A stretch of DNA of 64,000 bases, taken from assembly GCF_027925145.1 (NCBI RefSeq), contig NZ_AP027130.1, positions 806,001 through 870,000 of the forward strand, given 5' to 3'. Shown piece after piece: positions 17,966-26,945 of this stretch. The notes beneath the pieces are model-generated. The model was not told the DNA's origin. It made no database searches and saw only the letters and a program-made list of their open reading frames with translations. Both the position numbers and the translations under genes were made by a program. This DNA comes from Thermodesulfomicrobium sp. WS. Lineage in GTDB: Bacteria; Desulfobacterota; Desulfovibrionia; Desulfovibrionales; Desulfomicrobiaceae. The first letter of the stretch is position 1, and every line of letters begins with the position of its first letter.

Positions 17966-19261
17966 TTAGGGATTGCAGGTAAACATGTCGAGGGGTTGTC
18001 CGGTGGTTTCCAGCACCGAGCGCCAGTAGTTGGAGGTGATGTCCAGTTTCCGGCGCTTGGCGGTCACCAGATGCAGCGGCAGGTAGAGGTAGCGCTCCTG
18101 GAGTTTGGAGACCACCATGCCGGTCTTTCCCGCCATGGCCGCATGCACGGCGTGCTGGCCGAGGAACCCGCAGTAGATGCGATCGTTGGAGTTGGCCGGC
18201 ACCGAGCGGATGATGTAGCTGGGGTCGATGTACTTGAGGGTATACGGGAACCCCAAGGAGTCGAAGTAGGTTTTGATCTCCTGGCGCAGCAGGGCGCAGA
18301 TGTCGCCGAGGATGGGGTTGCCGGAGGCATCCTTGCGGCCGTCGGTCTGGCAGAGGTCCTGGCCGGCGCCTTCGGCCACCACGATGACCGCGTGCCCCCG
18401 GCGCTTCAAGCGCTCGTGGAGCAGGGTGAGCAGGCCGTTGGGGCCGTGCAGGGCAAAGGGGGCCTCGGGCACGAGCACGAAGTTGACCTCCTTGAGGGCC
18501 AGGCTGGCCTGCGCGGCGATGAACCCGGATTCGCGGCCCATGAGCTTGACCATGCCGATGCCGTTGGGCGCGCCTATGGCCTCCACATGGGCGCAGCGGA
18601 TGGCCTCGGTGGCCTTGTCCACGGCGGTGTCGAAGCCGAAGGACTTGGTGACGAAGTTGATGTCGTTGTCGATGGTCTTGGGAATGCCCACCACCGCGAT
18701 CTTGAGGTTCCGCTTGGCTACCTCCTCGGTGACTCCTCGGGCGGCCTTCATGGTGCCGTCGCCACCGATCATGAAGAGCACCGAGACGTTCATACGCTCC
18801 AGGGCGTCCACGATCTCCTCGGGCGGTTGGTGTCCCCGGGACGAAGCCAGGATGGTACCGCCGAATTCGTGGATTTCACTGACACTGTCCGGGGTGAGTT
18901 CCATGAGGTCGTGGTGGTACTTGGGGATGAAACCCTGCAGCCCGTAGCGGATGCCCAGTACGCTGGAGACCTTGTAGTTGTGGTGGGCGCTCATGACGAT
19001 GGCGCGGATGACGTCGTTGATGCCCGGACACAGCCCGCCGCAGGTAACGATGGCGCACTTGGTCTTGGGCGGGTCGAAATAGATCTTCTGCCGCGGCCCG
19101 GCGGCCTCAAACTCGCAGAGCACTTCTTCCGTGGCATCGTCGATGATCTCCCTAGACAGGTAGATGCGAACCCGGTCGCTGTCGTCCACAAAATGGCAAT
19201 AGGGCAGCGGACTGTCCACTTTGCACGGGCCAAGGGAAGGGATGGTGGTGTCGATGGGCAT
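17966..19261 (-). CDS. pfkA: 6-phosphofructokinase
   Basis: Glycolytic phosphofructokinase of the long (431-residue) PfkA family. It shows CGGLCPGINDVIR, phosphoryl-donor loop IGGDGTMKAA, PKTIDNDI with the catalytic aspartates, and GRESGFIAAQA. Gly in GGDGT argues for ATP, while the Lys in PKTIDND is shared with PPi enzymes; this G/K combination is known in plant and trypanosome ATP-PFKs. About 70 extra N-terminal residues precede the core. The ATG at 19261 follows AAGGAG. ATP dependence is therefore likely but inferred. Confidence 0.88.
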   Translation of the reverse strand: MPIDTTIPSLGPCKVDSPLPYCHFVDDSDRVRIYLSREIIDDATEEVLCEFEAAGPRQKIYFDPPKTKCAIVTCGGLCPGINDVIRAIVMSAHHNYKVSSVLGIRYGLQGFIPKYHHDLMELTPDSVSEIHEFGGTILASSRGHQPPEEIVDALERMNVSVLFMIGGDGTMKAARGVTEEVAKRNLKIAVVGIPKTIDNDINFVTKSFGFDTAVDKATEAIRCAHVEAIGAPNGIGMVKLMGRESGFIAAQASLALKEVNFVLVPEAPFALHGPNGLLTLLHERLKRRGHAVIVVAEGAGQDLCQTDGRKDASGNPILGDICALLRQEIKTYFDSLGFPYTLKYIDPSYIIRSVPANSNDRIYCGFLGQHAVHAAMAGKTGMVVSKLQERYLYLPLHLVTAKRRKLDITSNYWRSVLETTGQPLDMFTCNP

Positions 19262-19274
19262 GGGGGCTTTCTCC

Positions 19275-20201
19275 TTAGGCACGGGTTGGATGGGAGTACT
19301 TGGGCATGCGGACCGCATGGCGCAGGGCAGTGGCGATATCCGGGTAGGCGAAGGAAAACCCTGCCGCCTGGAGGCGCCGGGGTTCGCAGCGCTGACTGGT
19401 GAGGAGCATGCTTGCCGCCTCCCCCAAGACGAGGTGGAGCACCCATGCGGGCACGGCAAACACCGCAGGCCGGTTCAGGGCCGCGGCCAGGGCGCGGGTG
19501 AATTCGGCGTTGGTGATGGTCTCTGGGGCCACGAAGTTGATGGGCCCAGAGAGATCGTCGTGCTCCAGGACGAAACGGATGCCGTGGGCGACGTCTTCGA
19601 TGTGGATCCACGGAAACCACTGCCGTCCGGAGCCGAGCCGGCCTCCAAGCCCCAGGCGGAAGACCGGCAGCATGGCCTTCAGGGCCCCGCCGCCAGGACC
19701 CAGCACCACCCCGAAGCGGGGGATGATCACTCGGTGGCCGCAGGCTTGGGCGGTCAGGGCGGCCTCCTGCCAGGCCTGGGCCACCTCGGCGAGAAAACCG
19801 GTGCCCGCCGGGGCGTCGTCTCCCAGTGGGGTGTCGCCCTGATCGCCGAAATAGCCCACCGCGTTGGCGCAGACAAAGACCTTGGGCGGCGCAGCGCGCA
19901 GGGCCTCCACCACCATTTCCGTGGTGCGCACCCGCGAGAGGCGGATGCGTTCCTTGGTGGCGCTGTCCCAGCGGGTGGCGATGGGGGCCCCGGCCAGGTT
20001 GACGACCGCGTCGTGGCTTGCGGCGGCCGCTTGCCAGGGGCCGGGGAGCATGGGGTCGCCGGATATGGTCTGGATGCGCGGATGCGGGGCAAAGGGGGAC
20101 TTGGTGCGTACGAGCACCGTGACTTCATGGCCGGCGTCGGCCAGCACCGGCACCAAGGTGCGCCCTACAAATCCCGTCGCGCCCACGGCAAAGATCCGCA
20201 T
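19275..20201 (-). CDS. SDR39U1/TIGR01777-family NAD(P)-dependent epimerase-like protein
   Basis: Extended short-chain dehydrogenase of 308 residues. The nucleotide-binding GATGFVGRTLVPVL is at the N-terminus, VVNLAGAPIATRWD is diagnostic of the family, and the active-site-like YFG appears in NAVGYFGDQGD. The C-terminal part has the DUF1731 look (LLTSQRCEPRRLQAAGFSFAYP). Catalytic role in bacteria is not established. The ATG at 20201 follows AGGGGG; the upstream open frame is unrelated. 13 bases before pfkA. Confidence 0.87.
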   Translation of the reverse strand: MRIFAVGATGFVGRTLVPVLADAGHEVTVLVRTKSPFAPHPRIQTISGDPMLPGPWQAAAASHDAVVNLAGAPIATRWDSATKERIRLSRVRTTEMVVEALRAAPPKVFVCANAVGYFGDQGDTPLGDDAPAGTGFLAEVAQAWQEAALTAQACGHRVIIPRFGVVLGPGGGALKAMLPVFRLGLGGRLGSGRQWFPWIHIEDVAHGIRFVLEHDDLSGPINFVAPETITNAEFTRALAAALNRPAVFAVPAWVLHLVLGEAASMLLTSQRCEPRRLQAAGFSFAYPDIATALRHAVRMPKYSHPTRA

Positions 20202-20226
20202 ACATCCCCCTGTTGCTAGAGGTCTT

Positions 20227-20268
20227 GGGTGGAGCGCAGGACTGCGTCCGGCGAACCTCGCTCCACCC
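20227..20268. terminator. Ten-bp inverted repeat after the scaffold gene
   Basis: GGGTGGAGCG and CGCTCCACCC form a perfect stem with a 22-base loop, located 17-58 bases past the stop of the NifU-type gene on the minus strand. It lacks a T run, so a terminator role is only possible; it may be an mRNA 3'-end hairpin. Confidence 0.4.
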
Positions 20269-20284
20269 CCCACAGAGATCCGCC

Positions 20285-20887
20285 TTAGAGCCCGAAGTGC
20301 TTTTCGATGAAGGAGGAGAGCACCCGCTGTGCCTCCTCCTGGCATTCTCCGCACCCGGTGCCAATCTTGGTGCGTTCTTGCAACTCTTCGAAACTGCGCG
20401 CGCCTTCGAGGACTGCGTGCTCGATATCCTCTTCGGTGACGTTCAGGCAGTGGCAGACTACGCGCGGCCCCAAAGCCTGGATGCGGTCTTCCATACCATG
20501 ACGGCGGTAGTAGTCGTCAATGGCGGCGCGCAGGGCCTTGTCGCCCAGCACCGAGCAATGGACTTTATTGTCCGGAAGCCCTCCCAGGGCAGCAAGGATG
20601 TCTTTGGAGGTGATGCGGGCGGCGGCGTCCAGGGTCATGCCGCGCACCATTTCCGAGAGCATGGAGGTGCTGGCGATGGCGCTGGCGCAGCCGTAGGTCT
20701 GCCATTTGCAGTCCGTGATGGTGAGGGTCTCGGGATCCACCTTGAGGTACACGACCATCTCATCGCCGCACTTGACGTTACCGGTGCGGCCTACGGCGTC
20801 GAAATCCTCGGGGTTTTCGTCGCGCAGCACGTTGCGGGGATTGAGAAAATGGTCGCGGACGGTGTCGGAATATACCCACTGGGTCAT
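20285..20887 (-). CDS. NifU-type Fe-S scaffold, two-domain (IscU + [2Fe-2S])
   Basis: A 200-residue scaffold. The N-terminal IscU domain has the three assembly cysteines: NVKCGDEM with the usual Asp, YGCASAIAS, and VHCSVLGDKAL. The second domain has the NifU central/BFD-like [2Fe-2S] spacing, CHCLNVTEEDIEHAV and GTGCGECQEEA. The C-terminal Nfu domain of classical NifU is missing. The ATG overlaps the desulfurase stop as ATGA, so the pair is coupled. It lies 27 kb from the nitrogenase genes and probably serves general Fe-S assembly as well. Confidence 0.9.
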   Translation of the reverse strand: MTQWVYSDTVRDHFLNPRNVLRDENPEDFDAVGRTGNVKCGDEMVVYLKVDPETLTITDCKWQTYGCASAIASTSMLSEMVRGMTLDAAARITSKDILAALGGLPDNKVHCSVLGDKALRAAIDDYYRRHGMEDRIQALGPRVVCHCLNVTEEDIEHAVLEGARSFEELQERTKIGTGCGECQEEAQRVLSSFIEKHFGL

Positions 20888-22068
20888 GACTTCCTCCGGT
20901 AGGCGCTGGAGATGGCGCGCAGGTTGGCGATGATGGGGGGCAGTTCCCGCAGCATGGTGTCGATGTGCTCTTCCGTGGTCTCCCGACCAAGGGAAATGCG
21001 GATGGAACCGTGGGCGTACTCCACGGGTACGCCCAGGGCCATGATCACATGGGAAGGATCCAGGGATCCGGACGCACAGGCCGAACCGGTGGAGACCGCG
21101 ATGCCCACGGCGTCCAGATAGAGGAGGATGGCCTCGCCTTCCACCCCCATGAAGGAGACGTTGAGGGTGCTCGGCAGGGTGTGCTCGGGATGGCCATTGA
21201 AGGTGACATCTGGGATGGTACCTTCGATGCCCTGGCGCAGGCGGTCCCGCAGGGCCGCAAGGCGGGGGGCCTCGGTGTCCATTTCCGCCAGGCGCATGCG
21301 CGCCGCCTCGCCCATGGCCGCAATACCGATGGTGTTTTCTGTGCCCGCACGCCGGCCGGCCTCTTGGTGGCCGCCTAAGATGAGCGGGCACAGGGGCGTG
21401 CCGCGGCGCGCCACCAAGGCGCCCACGCCCTTGGGGCCGTAGATCTTGTGGGCGGAGAGCGTGAGGAAATCCACGTCCCAGGCGCGCACATCCACGGGGA
21501 TCTTGCCGGCGGCCTGTACGGCGTCGGTGTGGAACAGGGCGCCGGCCTCATGGGCGATGCGCGCAGCTTCCGGGATGTCCTGGATGGTGCCGGTCTCGTT
21601 GTTGGCGGTCATGATGGACACGAGCCCCACTTCCGGGGTGATGGCGGCACGCAGCTCGTCCAAGTCGATGCGGCCGGAGCGGTCCACCCCGAGGATGGTG
21701 ACCGGGTGCCCCAGACGGCGCAGGTATTTGGCCGTCTCCAGGACGCACGGGTGCTCGATGGCCGTGGTCACCAGCCCTTTGCGCGTGCCCAGATCGCAGC
21801 GGCAGGCGGTCTTGGTGCAGCGCACCAGTGAGAGTACGGTGTTGTTGGCTTCCGAGCCGCTGCCGGTGAACACCACTTCCGCAGGGTCGGCGTGCACCAG
21901 GGCCGCTACCTGGGCGCGGGCGGCCTCCACGCGGGCACGGGCCTCACGGCCGAAGGCGTGGAGACTCGATGGGTTCCCAAAGACATCCAGCATCTCCACC
22001 ATCACCCGTTTGACCTCCGGGTGGAGGGGGGTGGTGGCATTGTGGTCGAGATAGATAGGCTGGGGCAT
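20884..22068 (-). CDS. Cysteine desulfurase, NifS/IscS type
   Basis: PLP enzyme (394 residues) taking sulfur from cysteine for Fe-S clusters. Visible: YLDHNATTPLHPEV start, EHPCVL, the PLP lysine in LSAHKIYGPKG, GGHQEAGRRAGTEN, and the mobile-loop persulfide cysteine in STGSACASGS. A short Cys-rich insertion (RCTKTACRCDLGT) near residue 83 is typical of NifS-like enzymes in this group. AAGGAG precedes the ATG. It is translated together with the scaffold gene. Confidence 0.92.
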   Translation of the reverse strand: MPQPIYLDHNATTPLHPEVKRVMVEMLDVFGNPSSLHAFGREARARVEAARAQVAALVHADPAEVVFTGSGSEANNTVLSLVRCTKTACRCDLGTRKGLVTTAIEHPCVLETAKYLRRLGHPVTILGVDRSGRIDLDELRAAITPEVGLVSIMTANNETGTIQDIPEAARIAHEAGALFHTDAVQAAGKIPVDVRAWDVDFLTLSAHKIYGPKGVGALVARRGTPLCPLILGGHQEAGRRAGTENTIGIAAMGEAARMRLAEMDTEAPRLAALRDRLRQGIEGTIPDVTFNGHPEHTLPSTLNVSFMGVEGEAILLYLDAVGIAVSTGSACASGSLDPSHVIMALGVPVEYAHGSIRISLGRETTEEHIDTMLRELPPIIANLRAISSAYRRKS

Positions 22069-22167
22069 AATGACTCCTTATGCGCGGTATTCCCCACCAG
22101 GGACACGCATGCTTCTTTGCGCATTGTCCGGGTGATTGTCTACCGATCGTGATGTTTTTGGGGATAC

Positions 22168-22875
22168 CTATGCTCCACGCGGACGTCCCGTCCTTTCCCA
22201 TGCCTTGTGTTCCCACGAGTAGCGCTCCTGGGGCCGGAAGCGTTCCTTGTAGGCCATGCGTGCACATCCTGGCACCACGAAGCCCAGGTAGTAGAAGGCA
22301 AGACCGAGGTTCCGGGCCAGGTCGATCTCCCGCAGGATGCTGAGGTTCCCCAGGCTCAGCGCCGCATAGTCGGGGTCGAAGACGAAGTACACGGAGCTTA
22401 GGCTCTCTTCGCCGATGTCGAGATAGCTCACCCCTACCAGACGCTCGCCGAGGTGATAGAGCGCGAGCATGGACGGACAGGAGGGGCTGTGCAGGTGCAC
22501 GAGAAAGTCCTCGGCATCGGCGCTCTGCCCAAAGCGCGCAAGGCTGTGGCGGGCGTAGAGTTCGAAAAACTCCGGCCGGTAGTGGAGGGGGTCTAGGCGC
22601 ATGGTCACTTGGTGCCCCAGGCGCAGCACGCGGCGTTGGCTTTTGCTCGGCTGGAAGTGGTGCACCGGGACGCGCACGGGCTGGCAGGCGCGGCACCCCT
22701 GGCAGGCGGGGCGGAAATAATAGGCCCCGAACTTGCGCCATCCCTGGGTGAGGAGCCAGTCGAGCTCCTCGGGCCGCACTTCACCGGCGAAGAAGTGCTC
22801 GTAGGTGAGGCGGCGGTCCGGGAGGTACGGGCAAGGGACCGGGGGAGAGGGCTCCGGGGCCTGGTAGAGAATCAT
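22168..22875 (-). CDS. bpt: Aspartate/glutamate leucyltransferase (Bpt/Ate family)
   Basis: Transfers leucine or a similar residue from aminoacyl-tRNA to N-terminal Asp/Glu, marking proteins for ClpAP (N-degron pathway). The 235-residue protein has the N-terminal YLPDRRLTYEHFF, the CQGCRACQPVRVPV cysteine motif, SLSSVYFVFDPDY, and YYLGFVVPGCARMAYKERF. The ATG overlaps the glnS stop (ATGA). It is the last gene of the nitroreductase-Nudix-glnS chain. Whether Leu or Arg is used is not visible from sequence. Confidence 0.9.
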   Translation of the reverse strand: MILYQAPEPSPPVPCPYLPDRRLTYEHFFAGEVRPEELDWLLTQGWRKFGAYYFRPACQGCRACQPVRVPVHHFQPSKSQRRVLRLGHQVTMRLDPLHYRPEFFELYARHSLARFGQSADAEDFLVHLHSPSCPSMLALYHLGERLVGVSYLDIGEESLSSVYFVFDPDYAALSLGNLSILREIDLARNLGLAFYYLGFVVPGCARMAYKERFRPQERYSWEHKAWERTGRPRGA

Positions 22876-24545
22876 GGGCGGCGGGAGGCCTCCTTGCTCC
22901 AGGAGTCGCGCAGCCCCACGATGCGGTTGAACACGGGCTGCGCTGGGGTGTGGTCGAAACGGTCCGCGCAGAAATATCCCAGTCGTTCCAGTTGGAATCG
23001 GGCCTCGGCCGGGCAGGCGGCGAGCATCGGCTCTCCCCATCCCTGGCAGATGGTCAGGGAATCGGCGTTGACGTCCGCAAGGAAGTCTCCATCGGCGCCG
23101 GGGTGCTCGGTGGTGAACAGGCGGTCGTAGAGCCGGGCCGTGAGGGGCACGGCGTGGCGGGCCGACACCCAGTGGATGGTCCCCTGGACCTTGCGGCCGT
23201 CCGGGGCGTTGCCGCCGCGGCTCTCTGGATCGTGGGTGCAGAAGACCGTGGTCACGGCGCCGTGTGCGTCCTGTTCCACCCCGGTGCAGGTGACGAGATA
23301 GGCCCCGCGCAGGCGCACCTCCGCCCCGATGGTGAGCCGCCGGAAGCCCTTGGGCGGCGCAAGGGCGAAGTCGTCGGCCTCGATCCACAGTTCCCGGCAG
23401 AAAGGGACCTGGCGGCTGCCCAGGGATGGATCCTTGGGATGGTTGGCCAGGGTGAAGAATTCTTCGGCCTCTTCCGCATACGAGGTGATGACGAGGCGTA
23501 CAGGCCGCAGCACCGCCATGGCCCGCGGCGCGGTGCGGTCGAGCTCCTCGCGGATGCAGCTCTCCAGCAGGGCCATGTCCACGCAGCTCTCGGAGCGGCT
23601 CACCCCCACGCGCTCGACAAACTGATGGATGGCCGCCGGCGGCACGCCCCGGCGTCGGAGGCCCGAGAGGGTGGGCATGCGCGGGTCGTCCCAGCCGTCC
23701 ACGATGCCGCGCTCCACCAAGGTCTTGAGCTTACGCTTGCTGGTGACCGTGAAGGTGAGGTTGAGGCGGTTGAACTCGATCTGCTGCGGGTGGCAGGGGA
23801 CGTCGAGCTGCTCCAAAAACCAATCGTAGAGCGGCTTGTGGTCGGCGAATTCCAGGGTGCAGATGGAGTGGGTGATGCCTTCTAGGGCGTCGGAGAGACC
23901 GTGGGCGAAATCGTAGGTGGGGTAGATGCACCAGGCATCGCCGGTATTCTGGTGCGGCCGTTTGAGGATGCGGTAGATGACCGGATCGCGCAGGTTGATG
24001 TTGGGCGAGGCCATGTCGATCTTGGCGCGCAGGGTGCATTCCCCTTCGGCGAACTCGCCGGCGCGCATGCGGGCGAAGAGATCCAGATTTTCGGCCACGG
24101 AGCGGTTGCGGTAGGGGCTTTCGACGCCCGGTTCGGTGAGGGTGCCGCGGGTGGCGCGCAGGTCGTCGGCGGAGAGATGGCACACGTAGGCCTTGCCTTT
24201 GTGGATGAGCTCCACGGCGAATTGGTAGAGGCGTTCGAAGTAGTCCGAGGCGTGGTAGAGATGCGGTCCCCAGTCGAACCCCAGCCAGCGTACGTCCTCC
24301 TTGATGGCGGCGACGAAGGCCGGGTCTTCTTTTTCCGGGTTGGTGTCGTCGAAGCGCAGATGGCAGCGGCCGCCGAATTCCCGGGCCAGGCCGAAGTTGA
24401 TGCAGATGGACTTGGCGTGGCCGATGTGGAGAAACCCGTTGGGCTCCGGGGGAAAGCGGGTGACCACTTCGCGGACGGCGCCGCGGGCCAGGTCTTCGGC
24501 GATGTGCTCACGCAGGAAATGGGATGGCGGTGTGGTGGTATTCAT
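22872..24545 (-). CDS. glnS: GlnS, glutaminyl-tRNA synthetase
   Basis: Class I aminoacyl-tRNA synthetase charging tRNA-Gln (557 residues, E. coli-like length). Class I motifs are PNGFLHIGHAKSI and the KMSKS equivalent VTSKRKL, and FRFDDTNP-like RFDDTNPEKED is present. The C-terminal beta-barrel anticodon domain follows (VLRPVRLVITSY). Both its start and stop overlap neighbours by four bases, so expression is coupled with the Nudix and transferase genes. Confidence 0.95.
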   Translation of the reverse strand: MNTTTPPSHFLREHIAEDLARGAVREVVTRFPPEPNGFLHIGHAKSICINFGLAREFGGRCHLRFDDTNPEKEDPAFVAAIKEDVRWLGFDWGPHLYHASDYFERLYQFAVELIHKGKAYVCHLSADDLRATRGTLTEPGVESPYRNRSVAENLDLFARMRAGEFAEGECTLRAKIDMASPNINLRDPVIYRILKRPHQNTGDAWCIYPTYDFAHGLSDALEGITHSICTLEFADHKPLYDWFLEQLDVPCHPQQIEFNRLNLTFTVTSKRKLKTLVERGIVDGWDDPRMPTLSGLRRRGVPPAAIHQFVERVGVSRSESCVDMALLESCIREELDRTAPRAMAVLRPVRLVITSYAEEAEEFFTLANHPKDPSLGSRQVPFCRELWIEADDFALAPPKGFRRLTIGAEVRLRGAYLVTCTGVEQDAHGAVTTVFCTHDPESRGGNAPDGRKVQGTIHWVSARHAVPLTARLYDRLFTTEHPGADGDFLADVNADSLTICQGWGEPMLAACPAEARFQLERLGYFCADRFDHTPAQPVFNRIVGLRDSWSKEASRRP

Positions 24546-25117
24546 ACGTGCTCCTTGGAGACGGAAAGAGTCGGCGAAGCGGCGGGCATAGGGAGGGCCG
24601 GCGGCCTTGGCAAGCCTAGGGCAGCGGCCAGGGCCATGGCCGTGGCGCGGAAGGCGAGCTCCTGCCAGGGGATTGCCGAGGGGGCGAAGACCGCGGCGCT
24701 TCGAGTCTCCCCCTGGGGCTTGGGGGTACCGTGAGCCTGGGCGGTGTAGGCCACCACCACCATGGTCTCGCCCGGATGGGAAAAGACGCCCACCAGGCCG
24801 GTGATGGCGGCCGCAAGTCCGGTTTCTTCGGCGATTTCCCGAAGCAGTGCACCTTCCACTCTCTCGCCTTGATTCACGTGGCCGCCGGGCAGCATCCAGC
24901 CGTGGTCCTTGAAGGCACGGCGCACGAGCACGATGCCCGCTTCCACTTGGAGCACCGCGCAGGCCACGAGCTTGGGGTCAGGGTACAGGGCGCGGCCGCA
25001 CGTCCCGCATACCCGAGGGCTTACCAGGGGCAGGGGGTAGGGAGCGCCGCAGCCCGGGCAAAAGCGGAGCTCTTCCCAGGAGAGGGTTTTCGATCGGTGG
25101 CAGACGGATGCAGTCAT
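24542..25117 (-). CDS. Nudix hydrolase with N-terminal zinc ribbon
   Basis: A 191-residue protein. N-terminal zinc ribbon FCPGCGAP..VCGTCGRALYPDP is followed by a Nudix domain with the complete box GGHVNQGERVEGALLREIAEETGL. The ribbon plus box resembles NudC/ADP-ribose pyrophosphatase-like proteins, but at this length the substrate (NADH, ADP-ribose or another nucleotide) is open. Coupled by ATGA overlaps to the nitroreductase upstream and to glnS downstream. Confidence 0.87.
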   Translation of the reverse strand: MTASVCHRSKTLSWEELRFCPGCGAPYPLPLVSPRVCGTCGRALYPDPKLVACAVLQVEAGIVLVRRAFKDHGWMLPGGHVNQGERVEGALLREIAEETGLAAAITGLVGVFSHPGETMVVVAYTAQAHGTPKPQGETRSAAVFAPSAIPWQELAFRATAMALAAALGLPRPPALPMPAASPTLSVSKEHV

Positions 25118-25635
25118 GGCGCAGGGATGTGGCGGATCTTGTCCCAGGGGAGGCTTTCCCGGGCGTGGCCGCGTTTGCGGCGCTCCGGATGGCCGATGGC
25201 GATGATGCACAGCACCCGGACGTTTCCCGGAAGGCCTACGACATCCCGGACGAAGTCTTCGGCGCTACCGCCTGCAGCGTGCTGCCGCAGCCGCACCTGC
25301 ACCCAGCAACTCCCCAGGCCCAGGCTTTCGGCCGCGAGCTGGAGGATGATGGCGGCGATGGAGCAGTCCTCGATCCAGGTGTCAGCGCGCTCGGGATCTG
25401 CCCAGATCACCACGCCGAGGGGCGCCTGGGCCAGAAACTCGGCGCCGTGCGGCTTGCAGGTAGCCAGTTTTTTGAGCAAGGTCCGGTCCGTGACAAAGAC
25501 GAAGGCCCAGGGATTGAGCCCCCGGGAGGATGGGGCCCGGAGTACTGCCTCTTTGAGGGCGTCCAGGGTGGCGTCGTCCACGGGAGCTTCGGTATAGGCG
25601 CGGATGCTGCGTCGCTGGCGGAGGATATCGAGCAT
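25114..25635 (-). CDS. Nitroreductase-family flavoprotein
   Basis: FMN-dependent oxidoreductase of about 173 residues: RRSIRAYTEAPVDD N-terminus, APSSRGLNPWAFVFV flavin-contact segment, and LGLGSCWVQVR near the C-terminal third. Substrates of this family vary (quinones, nitro compounds, dehalogenation) and cannot be told from sequence. I place the start at 25635 because GGAG lies eight bases before that ATG; the ATG at 25647 is possible. First gene of a four-gene coupled operon. Confidence 0.83.
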   Translation of the reverse strand: MLDILRQRRSIRAYTEAPVDDATLDALKEAVLRAPSSRGLNPWAFVFVTDRTLLKKLATCKPHGAEFLAQAPLGVVIWADPERADTWIEDCSIAAIILQLAAESLGLGSCWVQVRLRQHAAGGSAEDFVRDVVGLPGNVRVLCIIAIGHPERRKRGHARESLPWDKIRHIPAP

Positions 25636-25710
25636 ACGGATCTCCATAATGTTGGGATAAGCGTTCGTCTAGCGAGGGATTTTTGGACTGGCAACGGCCC
25701 GGGAGGATAC

Positions 25711-26148
25711 ATGGAACTGTGGGTATGGGCGGTGGTGATGGTGGCGGGCTGCCTCATGCCGGTACAGCCGGTGCTCAACGCCTGGGCAGCCCACGCCTTG
25801 GAGAGTCCGTGGTGGGCGGCGTTTCTCTCCTTTGCCGGCGGCACCGGGGTGCTTTTGGTCTTGGCCCTGGCCTTTTCCGGGCTGCCTTCGGCAAAGGCCG
25901 TGGCCGCGCTGCCGCCCGTGGTGCTGTGGGCCGGGCCCTTGGGGGCGCTTTTTGTCACCGCCACCTTGGTGGCTGTCCCCCGCTTGGGGGTGTTCCCGGT
26001 GATGGTGCTGGTGGTGGCTGGCCAGCTGCTCACCGCTGTAGTGATGGATCACTACGGCTGGATGGGGGTGCCGCGGGTGCCCCTTTCCTGGTCGCGGGTG
26101 CTGGGGGGGATTCTGGTGCTGGTGGGCGTCCTTTTGGTGCGGCGATAA
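25711..26148 (+). CDS. YdcZ-type (DMT) small membrane protein
   Basis: A 145-residue protein with four to five hydrophobic helices, matching the YdcZ half-size members of the drug/metabolite transporter superfamily: the family-typical PVQPVLNAWAA and GPLGALFVTATLVAVPRLG segments are present. Half-size members probably dimerise. GGGAGG precedes the ATG at 25711; the long open frame upstream is a shadow of the divergent nitroreductase. Substrate unknown. Confidence 0.78.
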   Translation: MELWVWAVVMVAGCLMPVQPVLNAWAAHALESPWWAAFLSFAGGTGVLLVLALAFSGLPSAKAVAALPPVVLWAGPLGALFVTATLVAVPRLGVFPVMVLVVAGQLLTAVVMDHYGWMGVPRVPLSWSRVLGGILVLVGVLLVRR

Positions 26149-26158
26149 GGAGATGGAT

Positions 26159-26503
26159 ATGCGTACGGTGCTTTTTGTGTTCAATGGGGACCCCATGTGT
26201 TTCATCCACGTGCTGCTCAACGCCTTGGATATGCATGGGAGGGGCCATGCGGTGTCCGTAGTCTTGGAAGGTAAGGCGGTAACCCTGGTGCCGGAGGTGG
26301 TGGCACTGGAGCATCCGCTCCATGCGCTCTTTGTGCAGGTGCACCGCGCGGGACTTCTGGACGGTGCATGCCGGGCGTGTTCGAAGAAGTTGGGCGTGGA
26401 CGGCGCTATCGAGGCGGCAAACGTGCCTCTTATCGGTGAGATGCAAGGTCACCCCTCCATGGCCGCCTACATGGAACGTGGATATACGGTGATTTCATTC
26501 TGA
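26159..26503 (+). CDS. DsrE-like small protein
   Basis: About 114 residues with a DsrE/F-like alpha/beta pattern: TVLFVFNGDPMCFIHVLLNA at the start, AVSVVLEGKAV, then CRACSKKLG (CxxC) and a terminal GYTVISF. DsrE-type proteins bind or relay sulfur or act in peroxiredoxin-like folds; no partner is encoded next door, so the function is open. The ATG at 26159 is spaced six bases from AAGGAG; the ATG at 26153 is too close to it. Confidence 0.68.
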   Translation: MRTVLFVFNGDPMCFIHVLLNALDMHGRGHAVSVVLEGKAVTLVPEVVALEHPLHALFVQVHRAGLLDGACRACSKKLGVDGAIEAANVPLIGEMQGHPSMAAYMERGYTVISF

Positions 26504-26523
26504 TTTGTTGAAGGAGATCCTCA

Positions 26524-26931
26524 ATGCTTCCTTTTTTGGTGTACCGGTGTCGCGAGAACGATCCCATCAAGCAGCCGGAGGCGGTGATTTCCCTCTGGCC
26601 GGAAGACGTGCCGCGTTTTGCGCAGATCCTTGACGAAGCCGCCAGCCAGCGGCCGGGGAAGGAGCGCAAGCCTGGCGAATACTGGGAGATTGTGGCCAAG
26701 GACGATGCAGATCCGTATGACTGGGAAAAGGTCACCGGGAGCCTCAAGCGCCGGGAGCACGATCCCTTGGGGGATATGTGGCGGGAGCGGGCGCGCATAG
26801 AGCGCCTGGTGGAGCAGGGCGTCCCTCTGGAGGAGGCCCTGGCGGTGATGACGCCCCTTGCCCATACCCTGCGCTACGAATCCACGCCGCCCAAGGAGCT
26901 CTTGCCGCGCATGGGGGACGCTTCGGAGTGA
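26524..26931 (+). CDS. Conserved-looking hypothetical cytoplasmic protein
   Basis: 135 residues, charged (Glu/Arg/Lys-rich), no membrane segment or metal motif. The N-terminus LPFLVYRCRENDPIK is followed by a helix-rich, acidic middle (VIAKDD-like VAKDDADPYDWEKVTG) and an amphipathic C-terminal helix. A good GGAG site precedes the ATG. It lies 20 bases after the DsrE-like gene and 14 before the next. I do not recognise a family. Confidence 0.6.
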   Translation: MLPFLVYRCRENDPIKQPEAVISLWPEDVPRFAQILDEAASQRPGKERKPGEYWEIVAKDDADPYDWEKVTGSLKRREHDPLGDMWRERARIERLVEQGVPLEEALAVMTPLAHTLRYESTPPKELLPRMGDASE

Positions 26932-26945
26932 TACGGAGGTGCGCC

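Noticed and set aside
20202-20284. tRNA or structured RNA in the gap after the scaffold gene
   Set aside because: Only one stem is present and no cloverleaf or known RNA pattern fits.
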